Shown here piece after piece: positions 17,013 through 23,828 of a stretch of 64,000 nucleotides of DNA. Both the position numbers and the translations under genes were made by a program. How positions within the stretch are numbered: position 1 is the first letter of the stretch; the number at the start of each line of letters is the position of its first letter. The DNA comes from Gp6-AA40 sp035496255 (GTDB lineage: Bacteria; Acidobacteriota; Vicinamibacteria; Vicinamibacterales; UBA2999): assembly GCA_035496255.1 (NCBI GenBank), contig DATJEU010000020.1, positions 1 to 64,000 on the forward strand, read 5' to 3'. Below the pieces are notes generated by a model that was not told where the DNA came from, did no database searches, and was given only the letters and a program-made list of their open reading frames with translations.

Positions 17013-17288
17013 TTACGACTTCGGGAGGATGCGCTCGACTTCCGCGTGTGGGCGCGGGATGACGTGGACGGAGATCAACTCGCCGACGCGCCGTGCGGCC
17101 GCGGCGCCGGCATCGGTCGCGGCTTTGACGGCACCGACGTCGCCGCGCACGAGCACGGTGACATAGCCCTGGCCGATGTACTCCTTGCCGATCAGGACGA
17201 CGTTCGCGGCCTTCACCATCGCGTCGGCGGCTTCGATGGAACCGATCAGCCCGCGCGTTTCGATCATGCCGAGCGCCTCTGATGCCAT
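17013..17288 (-). CDS. BMC-H microcompartment shell protein (PduA/EutM/CcmK type)
   Basis: The 91-residue protein is a single BMC domain: EALGMIETRGLIGSIEAAD at the N-terminus, AANVVLIGKEYIGQGYVTV in the middle, GDVGAVKAATDAG and then VHVIPRPHAEVERILP. Such proteins form hexamers that tile the shell. The pore-loop region contains GQGYV. The gene is first in a two-gene unit with the aldehyde dehydrogenase. No other shell proteins (pentamer or trimer) and no signature enzyme are present in the window, so the rest of the compartment must be encoded elsewhere if it is functional. Confidence 0.96.
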   Translation of the reverse strand: MASEALGMIETRGLIGSIEAADAMVKAANVVLIGKEYIGQGYVTVLVRGDVGAVKAATDAGAAAARRVGELISVHVIPRPHAEVERILPKS

Positions 17289-17317
17289 GTGGCAGAGATA
17301 GTATCATCGCTGCGTCC

Positions 17318-18193
17318 ATGCGCCGCCGACTGCTGCTCATCCTGCTCGCCGCGTGTTGCGGCGCCTGTGCGAAGAAGACGGACAACGCCAAGCCGGTGGC
17401 GACGCCGACGGTGAGCATTGCGCAACCGGCAGCGGCGATCGAATCGCCCGTCGACGTAACCTACAAGTTCGTGGTGGCGCCCGACGCGCCGACGTTCGAC
17501 AAGGACTACTCGGTGTTCGTGCACTTCAACGATCCGGGCGGCGAGCAGTTGTGGACGGATGATCATCAGCCGGTGAAACCGACGTCGCAATGGAAGCCCG
17601 GCGAGACGATCGAGTACACGCGCACGATGTTCGTACCGAAGGTCGCGTACACCGGCGCGACGATGATGGATGTCGGGTTGTATGTGCCGGGGACGAACGA
17701 CCGGCTGCCGCTGGCCGGCACCGCCACCGGGCAGCGCGCCTATCGTGTCGGGCAGCTCGAGGTGCGGCCGCAGGTGGGCGACACGGTCGTCTTCTACAAG
17801 AGCGGCTGGTTCAACACGGAGATCGTGCCGGACAGTCCGGGAACCGAATGGCGCTGGTCGAAGAATGAGGCGACCTTCGAGTTCCGCAACCCGCGGCGCG
17901 ATGTCACGTTCATGATCGATCTCGATCAGCCGGAGCGAAGCCTCACCGGCATGCAGCAGGTGGAGCTCAGGGATGCGGCGGGGCAGGTGCTCGACGCCTT
18001 CACGCTCGCGCCCGGACAGCGTGACGTTCGTCGCGTCATGATCCCCGCGGCCCAGTTGGGCACGGGCGACAGCACGGTGTTGACGCTGGTGGTTGACCGC
18101 ACCTTTACCCCTGCCTACCTGCCAGGCGCGAAAAGCGGCGACGTCCGTACGCTTGGGGTGAGGGTATTCCACGCCTACGTGCAGCCGAAATAA
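17318..18193 (+). CDS. Hypothetical lipoprotein
   Basis: The 291-residue protein starts with a lipoprotein signal peptide, MRRRLLLILLAACCGACAKK. Two domains follow: YKFVVAPDAPTFDKDYSVFV and later TMFVPKVAYTGATMMDVGLY suggest Ig-like beta-sandwich modules, while EATFEFRNPRRDVTFMIDLD starts a second one. The ATG at 17318 is chosen over 17282 because it gives a proper lipobox (GAC) and does not run into the shell gene on the other strand. It sits 25 bases before the secretion operon on the same strand and may belong to it. No family was identified. Confidence 0.8.
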   Translation: MRRRLLLILLAACCGACAKKTDNAKPVATPTVSIAQPAAAIESPVDVTYKFVVAPDAPTFDKDYSVFVHFNDPGGEQLWTDDHQPVKPTSQWKPGETIEYTRTMFVPKVAYTGATMMDVGLYVPGTNDRLPLAGTATGQRAYRVGQLEVRPQVGDTVVFYKSGWFNTEIVPDSPGTEWRWSKNEATFEFRNPRRDVTFMIDLDQPERSLTGMQQVELRDAAGQVLDAFTLAPGQRDVRRVMIPAAQLGTGDSTVLTLVVDRTFTPAYLPGAKSGDVRTLGVRVFHAYVQPK

Positions 18194-18218
18194 CGTTCGG
18201 AGGGTCTAAACTTCGCGA

Positions 18219-19433
18219 ATGGAGTTTCGAGCGCGGCTCGGCACGCCGGGCGGCGACATCATCGAAGGCGTCTACGTCGCTGATAGCGAGGCACGGCTCC
18301 GGCGCGAGCTGGAGGAAAAAGGGCTCTACATCCTGTCACTCCACCGCCGCGGTGGACTGGTCGGGCTGAGCCTGGGCGGCCCTCGCCGTCGCCGTGTCAC
18401 GCACCAGGAATTCATCGTTTTCAACCAGGAACTGGCCACCCTGCTCAAGGCCGGTATGCCTTTGGTGCAGTCGCTCGACATCCTGCGCCAGCGCGTGACC
18501 AACCCGACGTTCAAGTCGGTCCTCGACGGTATCTACGAGAAGGTCAAGGCCGGCACCGCCCTCTCGGACGCGTTTGCCGAGCATGGCTCGATGTTTCCTG
18601 CCGTGTACTCGGCGTCGCTGCTGGCCGGCGAGCGCAGCGGCAATCTCGACGCCGTCATCCGCCGATACGTTGCCTATGAAAAGGTGATCGGCGCCGTGCG
18701 GAAACGCACGATTTCGGCGCTGATCTACCCGGCCATTCTCGTAACCATGATGACGGTTCTGATCGGCATCATCACGTTCAAGGTCGTGCCGGCGTTCACG
18801 GAGTTCTATGCGAACTTCGATCGCAAACTGCCGCTGTCGACCAGGATCGTGGTGGGCGCGTCTGATCTGGTGATCCGCAACATCTACGTGGTGGTCCTGG
18901 TGGCGGTCGTCGTCATCGCCGTGGCGCTGACGTGGACGAAAAACCCGGCGCAGCGGCAGAAACTCGATCGCCTGATCCTCGAGATCCCGTGGGTGGGCAA
19001 CACGTTCCGGAAGTTCGCCACCTCGCAGCTCGCGCGCACGCTGGCGACGCTGCTCGGTGGCGGCATTCCGCTCGTCAATGCGCTGGAGATCGCGGTGCGG
19101 GCGATGGGGAACCGGCATCTGGCACGGGAACTGGACGAGGTGCGGAGGCACGTGCAGGAAGGAGAGGGCTTTGCGCAGTCGCTGCTCGAACGCAACGTCG
19201 TGCCGGACGTCGCCGTCAAGATGGTCGAAGTCGGTGAACAGACCGGAGCCCTCCAGGAGATGTTGAACAGTCTGGCGGATTTCTATGACGAGGAGATCGA
19301 AACCGAGGTCTCGCGATTCATCACCCTGGTCGAACCGGTGATGCTCGTCGTGATGGGGCTCATCATCGCGGTCGTGGTGCTTTCGTTGTACATGCCGCTG
19401 TTCGAGCTGAGCTCGGTGGTAGGGACAACGTAA
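18219..19433 (+). CDS. gspF: Type II secretion/type IV pilus inner-membrane platform protein (GspF/PilC)
   Basis: The 404-residue protein shows the duplicated T2SSF domain: ELATLLKAGMPLVQSLDIL in the first copy and QLARTLATLLGGGIPLVNALEI in the second. Membrane helices lie near residues 170-190, 220-240 and 375-400. It forms the inner-membrane platform that couples the ATPase to pseudopilus assembly. The gene opens the secretion operon and its stop overlaps the next start by one base (TAATG). Length is standard. Confidence 0.95.
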   Translation: MEFRARLGTPGGDIIEGVYVADSEARLRRELEEKGLYILSLHRRGGLVGLSLGGPRRRRVTHQEFIVFNQELATLLKAGMPLVQSLDILRQRVTNPTFKSVLDGIYEKVKAGTALSDAFAEHGSMFPAVYSASLLAGERSGNLDAVIRRYVAYEKVIGAVRKRTISALIYPAILVTMMTVLIGIITFKVVPAFTEFYANFDRKLPLSTRIVVGASDLVIRNIYVVVLVAVVVIAVALTWTKNPAQRQKLDRLILEIPWVGNTFRKFATSQLARTLATLLGGGIPLVNALEIAVRAMGNRHLARELDEVRRHVQEGEGFAQSLLERNVVPDVAVKMVEVGEQTGALQEMLNSLADFYDEEIETEVSRFITLVEPVMLVVMGLIIAVVVLSLYMPLFELSSVVGTT

Positions 19434-21055
19434 TGGCGATCGACACCCCGAATCTGATGCAGGAACCGGTCGACTACTCCGAGGAGGTCGTCCGGTCGCG
19501 ACGGCTGGCGGATCGGTACCGGCTCGAGTTCGTCGACATGGACGAATTCCGGATCAACCAGGAACTGTTCCGGTCGATCCCCGCCGATCTGATGCTGCGC
19601 TACGGCTTCGTGCCGTACACGCGCGACGGCAATACCCTGGTGATCGTCGTCTCCGACCCGACCGATCTGCCGATGATCGACGAGCTGAGCGTGATTCTCG
19701 GCATGCCGATCAGGGTCACGGTGGGCGCGCCGTCCGCGATCCAGTCGATCCTCAAGAAGAGCGAGAGCTCGCAGCGCGTGCTCGAGGAGGCGACCGAAGG
19801 TTTTCAACTGAAGGTGCTGAAGGAGGAAGACGGCGGCGAGGAGAACCTCAGTGTCGAGCGCCTCACCAGCGACATCAGCCCGATCATCCGGCTGGTCGAC
19901 TCGACGATCTACACGGCGATCCAGCGGCGGGCCAGCGACATCCACATCGAGACCGGCGACGACTCGGTACATGTGAAATACCGGATCGACGGCGTCCTGC
20001 AGCCGGCAATGCGGCCGATTGCGAAGGACTTCCACAGCCCGATCATTTCGCGCATCAAGGTGATGGCGGAGCTCGACATCGCCGAGAAGCGCGTGCCGCA
20101 GGACGGCCGCTTCAAGGTACGGATGAACGGCAAGACGATCGACTTCCGCGTGTCGATCATGCCGAGCGTCCACGGCGAGGACGCGGTCATCCGCATTCTC
20201 GACAAGGAATCGATCAGCGAGCAGTTCACCGAGTTGAAGCTCGACATCCTCGGCTTTCCGGAAGTCGAGCTGCGGCGATTCCGGAAGTACATCCGCGAGC
20301 CGTACGGCATGGTCCTCGTCACCGGACCGACCGGCTCCGGCAAGACGACGACGCTGTATGCGGCGCTCTCGGAGATCAAGTCGGTCGAAGACAAGATCAT
20401 CACCATCGAGGATCCGGTCGAGTACCAGCTCCGTGGGATCACGCAGATTCCGATCAACGAGAAGAAGGGGCTGACGTTCGCCCGCGGCCTGCGCTCGATT
20501 CTGCGTCACGACCCCGACAAGATCATGGTCGGCGAGATCCGCGATCCCGAGACGGCGCAGATCGCGATTCAATCGGCGCTGACCGGTCACCTGGTCTTCA
20601 CGACCGTCCACGCGAACAACGTCGTCGACGTGCTGGGACGCTTCCTGAACATGGGCGTCGAGCCGTATCAGTTCGTGTCGGCGCTCAACTGCGTGATGGC
20701 GCAGCGCCTGGTCAGGCTGATCTGTTCGCACTGCAAGCGGCCGGTTCGCATGCACGCGGAGATGCTTGCCGAGTCGGGCATCGATCCGACGCTCGCGGTT
20801 ACGCATCAGTTCTACGAAGGCGCGGGCTGCATCGAATGCGGCGGTACCGGCTTCAAGGGGCGCACGGCGATCTGCGAGCTGCTCGATTTGTCGGATCGCA
20901 TCCGTGAGATGATCCTTGGGCGCCGTCCAGCCTCCGAGGTCAAGAAAGCGGCGCACGAAGAAGGCATGCGATTCCTGCGCGAATCCGCGGTCGAAAAAGT
21001 TCTGCTGGGCCTGACGACGCTGCGCGAGATCAACAAGGTGACGTTCCTCGAATGA
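19433..21055 (+). CDS. gspE: Secretion/pilus assembly ATPase (GspE/PilB family)
   Basis: The 540-residue cytoplasmic ATPase has an N-terminal GspE-N domain and then the ATPase core with Walker A GPTGSGKTTTLYAALSEI, an Asp box (TIEDPVEYQL), Walker B-like DPDKIMVGEIRDPETA and a His box (TGHLVFTTVHAN). The C-terminal CSHCKRP plus CIECGGTGFKGR gives the four-cysteine zinc site. It powers pseudopilin polymerisation. All motifs are intact. Its start overlaps the gspF stop. A 94-bp gap with a small hairpin separates it from pilM. Confidence 0.96.
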   Translation: MAIDTPNLMQEPVDYSEEVVRSRRLADRYRLEFVDMDEFRINQELFRSIPADLMLRYGFVPYTRDGNTLVIVVSDPTDLPMIDELSVILGMPIRVTVGAPSAIQSILKKSESSQRVLEEATEGFQLKVLKEEDGGEENLSVERLTSDISPIIRLVDSTIYTAIQRRASDIHIETGDDSVHVKYRIDGVLQPAMRPIAKDFHSPIISRIKVMAELDIAEKRVPQDGRFKVRMNGKTIDFRVSIMPSVHGEDAVIRILDKESISEQFTELKLDILGFPEVELRRFRKYIREPYGMVLVTGPTGSGKTTTLYAALSEIKSVEDKIITIEDPVEYQLRGITQIPINEKKGLTFARGLRSILRHDPDKIMVGEIRDPETAQIAIQSALTGHLVFTTVHANNVVDVLGRFLNMGVEPYQFVSALNCVMAQRLVRLICSHCKRPVRMHAEMLAESGIDPTLAVTHQFYEGAGCIECGGTGFKGRTAICELLDLSDRIREMILGRRPASEVKKAAHEEGMRFLRESAVEKVLLGLTTLREINKVTFLE

Positions 21056-21062
21056 CACTCTT

Positions 21063-21118
21063 ACGACCAGACCCCGCCCGCGGCCGCGGCCGGCGCACGG
21101 GTAGCCGCGCCCGGTCGT
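21063..21118 (+). other. GC-rich intergenic hairpin inside the secretion operon
   Basis: ACGACC at 21063-21068 pairs with GGTCGT at 21113-21118 around a very G+C-rich interior containing GGCCGCGGCC. This is the only sizeable gap in the operon. It could tune the ratio of platform/ATPase to the downstream proteins through processing or attenuation. No T-run is present. Confidence 0.3.
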
Positions 21119-21149
21119 ACAGCTCAGCGGTCGTGGAGCCACGGGTGTC

Positions 21150-22103
21150 ATGCGCTGGCTGACGAGTCCGAGCCCCGACGCCGCAATCCAGATCGCACCC
21201 GAACATGTGTCCGTGTCCGTGCTCGGTGGGCGTGGCGGCGAACCGGTCGTCCAGGGGTACGCGATCGAGCCGCTGCCCCCGGGCGCAGTGGTCGCGTCGT
21301 TGACCTCACAGAACGTCGTCTCACATCCGGCGGTCGTCGATGCGCTGCGGCGCGCGCTCGATCGCGCCGGCGTGCGGCCGCGACGGGTGTCGCTGATCAT
21401 TCCGGACGTGGCCGCGCGCGTGTCGCTGCTGCGGTTCGAGAAGGTGCCGGCGCGGCGCGAGGATCTCGATCAACTGATCCGGTGGCAGATCCGCAAGGCG
21501 GCGCCGTTCCCGATCGAGGAAGCGGCCCTGACGTTCGATGCCGGTGCGCATGCCGCCGACGGGTCCACCGAGTTCATCGTGGTCATGGCGCGCCAGGACA
21601 TCGTGCGCGAGTACGAGTCGGTGTGTGAGGACGCGGGGATGCACGCGGGCCTCGTGGATATCGCCACGCTCAGCGTGTTGAATCTGTTCCTGGCCGGCGG
21701 GAGCGTTCCGGACGGGGACTGGCTGGTGATACACGTGCAGCCGGAATACACCTCGGTCGTCATCCTGCGCGGCCGCGACGTGCTCTTCTTCCGGAACAAG
21801 GCCGGCAGCGACGGAGAGGGATTGGCCGATGTCGTCCATCAGTCCGCGATGTATTACCAGGATCGCCTGGAAGGCCGCGGGTTCAGCCGCGTCCTCGTCG
21901 GCGGCGTCGGCAAGACGGCAGGCGCGATCGACGGGATGCGGCGCAGCGTCGAGGAACGGCTTGGCGTGAGCGTGCAGCCGATCGATCCGACCCGGGCGGC
22001 GGCGTTGACCGATCGGATTTCGGCGGCCCCCGACGTGCTCGCCACCCTGGCGCCGCTGGTCGGCCTGATGGTGCGGTCGCGCACCGAGGCGGTGGGTGCC
22101 TGA
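21150..22103 (+). CDS. pilM: PilM-like actin-fold assembly protein
   Basis: The 317-residue protein has the PilM/GspL cytoplasmic actin-like layout: AAIQIAPEHVSVSVLGGRGG at the N-terminus, DQLIRWQIRKAAPFPIEEAA near residue 110 and DWLVIHVQPEYTSVVILRGR near 190, then a final nucleotide-binding segment with LVGGVGKTAGAIDGM. It would connect the ATPase to the PilN/PilO/PilP alignment complex. It overlaps pilN by one base. Confidence 0.88.
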   Translation: MRWLTSPSPDAAIQIAPEHVSVSVLGGRGGEPVVQGYAIEPLPPGAVVASLTSQNVVSHPAVVDALRRALDRAGVRPRRVSLIIPDVAARVSLLRFEKVPARREDLDQLIRWQIRKAAPFPIEEAALTFDAGAHAADGSTEFIVVMARQDIVREYESVCEDAGMHAGLVDIATLSVLNLFLAGGSVPDGDWLVIHVQPEYTSVVILRGRDVLFFRNKAGSDGEGLADVVHQSAMYYQDRLEGRGFSRVLVGGVGKTAGAIDGMRRSVEERLGVSVQPIDPTRAAALTDRISAAPDVLATLAPLVGLMVRSRTEAVGA

Positions 22104-22660
22104 TGCTGCGCACCAATCTTTCCACCCGCCCGTTCTACAACGCCCGCGCCGTGCAGGCGGTGCTCGGATCGCTGGCGATCGTGGTGATTGCGATCACGCT
22201 GTTCAACGCCGTCCAGGCGATTCGCCTGATGACGCAGCAGCGGGCGCTGAGCGCGCGCGCGGTTCAGGCGGAGCAGGAAGCGCAGCGTCTGCGGAAGGAC
22301 GCGGCGTCGATCCGCAGCCGGATCGATCCGCGGGAACTGAACGTCGTCGCCGGGCAGGCGCGCGAGGCGAACGCGATCATCGATCAACGCACGTTTTCGT
22401 GGACGGCGTTGCTGGCGACGTTCGAGGCGACGCTGCCCGCCGACGTCCGGATCACGGCGGTGCGGCCGCGTCTGGACAAGGACGTGTTCTGGGTTGACGT
22501 CGCGACCGAGGCCAGGCGCCCCGAAGATCTCAACGCGTTCATCGAGGCGCTCGAGTCGAGCGGCGCGTTCCAGCAGGTGATTGCGTCGGAGACCGACACC
22601 ACCGACGAAGGCGTGGTGCAGGCGGTGGTGACCGGCATCTATGTGGGAGGCGGGCGATGA
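22103..22660 (+). CDS. pilN: PilN-like inner-membrane alignment protein
   Basis: The 185-residue protein starts MLRTNLSTRPFYNARAVQ, the N-terminal tail that docks into PilM. One membrane helix follows at residues 22-42, then a coiled coil (ALSARAVQAEQEAQRLRKDA) and a ferredoxin-like periplasmic domain. The start TNLSTRPFYN strongly supports a PilN-type protein. Its ATG shares a base with the pilM stop and its end overlaps pilO by four bases. Confidence 0.88.
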   Translation: MLRTNLSTRPFYNARAVQAVLGSLAIVVIAITLFNAVQAIRLMTQQRALSARAVQAEQEAQRLRKDAASIRSRIDPRELNVVAGQAREANAIIDQRTFSWTALLATFEATLPADVRITAVRPRLDKDVFWVDVATEARRPEDLNAFIEALESSGAFQQVIASETDTTDEGVVQAVVTGIYVGGGR

Positions 22661-23256
22661 GCGCGGCGCGCGCGACCGACCGGCTCCATGGAACGCCGCT
22701 GTTGCGGCGCGTGCTCGAGGAGCACCGGCGCACCGTCACCGCGTTGCTCGCGGCCCTCGTCGCCAACCTCCTGGTCTACGCCTTCCTGGTGTACCCGCTG
22801 TCACGCCAGGTCTCGGACGTCGCCAGCCGCGATACGCGCGCGGCGGCCGCGCTGCGCGATGCGCGACGCGATCACGACGAGGCGGCCGGGACGCTCACCG
22901 GCAAGGATCGCGCCTCGACGGAGCTGGCCACCTTCTACAAGAGCGTGCTGCCGACCGATCAGAGCAGCGCGCGCCGGATGATTTTCCTGCGCCTGTTCGA
23001 GCTTGCGCGCCAGTCGGGCCTCAAGATGGGGCACAGCACGAACGACGTCGAGGCGATCAAGAACAGCACGCTGAGCCGGTGGAAGACGCAGATGGAGCTC
23101 ACCGGTTCGTACGCGGCGATGCGCAACTTCGTGCGCGGTCTCGAAACGGCGCCGGAGTTCGTGGTCATCGACAACCTCGAGTTGACGGAGGGGGATGCCG
23201 GCGGCGATCTGCGCGTGCGCATCGATCTCTCGACGTACTTCCGGATGACGCCATGA
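22657..23256 (+). CDS. pilO: PilO/GspM-like inner-membrane alignment protein
   Basis: The 199-residue protein has a membrane helix at residues 30-50 (ALVANLLVYAFLVYPL), a coiled coil over about residues 55-90 and a periplasmic PilO-like ferredoxin fold with TFYKSVLPTDQSSARRM. This is the usual partner of PilN. Start and stop both lie in ATGA overlaps with neighbours. Sequence similarity alone would be weak; size, topology and position make the call. Confidence 0.82.
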   Translation: MSAARATDRLHGTPLLRRVLEEHRRTVTALLAALVANLLVYAFLVYPLSRQVSDVASRDTRAAAALRDARRDHDEAAGTLTGKDRASTELATFYKSVLPTDQSSARRMIFLRLFELARQSGLKMGHSTNDVEAIKNSTLSRWKTQMELTGSYAAMRNFVRGLETAPEFVVIDNLELTEGDAGGDLRVRIDLSTYFRMTP

Positions 23257-23828
23257 CGACCGATCGCCGATCGCGGCGTCAGTTGATCCTGCTCGTCGGC
23301 GTGCTGGTCGCGCTCGCGGTGGTGCTGATCTGGCGGTTCACGGTCGATCGCGCCGGTGCCGCGCCCCGGCGCCAGGCGCAGACCGGTACCGCGAGCCGGC
23401 CGTCCAATCAGGCAGGGCGCGGCGACGCGGGCGGTCCGGTCACCGAGTTGAAACTCGACGCGTTGCACAAGGAGGCTGGCGAGGTGAAGGAGGCCGAGCG
23501 GAACCCGTTCCGGTTCCAGCAGAAGGCGCCGCCACCGTCGCCTGTCGGTGCCGCGGCTCCGCGCGCGCAGACCTACGTGCCGCCCGTCGTCCAGGGACCG
23601 CCGCCGCTGCCGCCGATTCCGCTGCGGTACGTCGGCGTGTTGACGCCGGCATCGAACGAACGCGTGGCGGTGCTGGCCGACGCGCGCGGCGCGTCGTATT
23701 ACGGACGGGAAGGCGAGCTCGTCGACGGCCGCTATCGCCTGCTGCGCATAGCGGGCGATTCGGTGGACATCGCGTACGCGGACGGCCGCGGACGCCAGAC
23801 GTTACGACTTACAGCGCAACCACAATGA
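23253..23828 (+). CDS. PilP/GspC-like periplasmic linker protein
   Basis: The 191-residue protein has a single N-terminal membrane helix (LILLVGVLVALAVVLIWRF), a Pro/Ala-rich periplasmic stretch and a C-terminal HR-type domain: PLRYVGVLTPASNERVAVLA, REGELVDGRYRLLRI and VDIAYADGRGRQTLRL. This strand pattern is that of PilP and GspC, which bridge the inner-membrane complex to the secretin. The ATG at 23253 overlaps the pilO stop, and its stop overlaps the secretin start. Confidence 0.78.
   Translation: MTTDRRSRRQLILLVGVLVALAVVLIWRFTVDRAGAAPRRQAQTGTASRPSNQAGRGDAGGPVTELKLDALHKEAGEVKEAERNPFRFQQKAPPPSPVGAAAPRAQTYVPPVVQGPPPLPPIPLRYVGVLTPASNERVAVLADARGASYYGREGELVDGRYRLLRIAGDSVDIAYADGRGRQTLRLTAQPQ

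Noticed and set aside
19283..21400. 705-residue open frame on the minus strand
   Set aside because: It is antisense to gspF, gspE and pilM, whose motifs are unmistakable. Its product is Arg/His/Asp-rich with no domain, as expected for the reverse of high-G+C codons.
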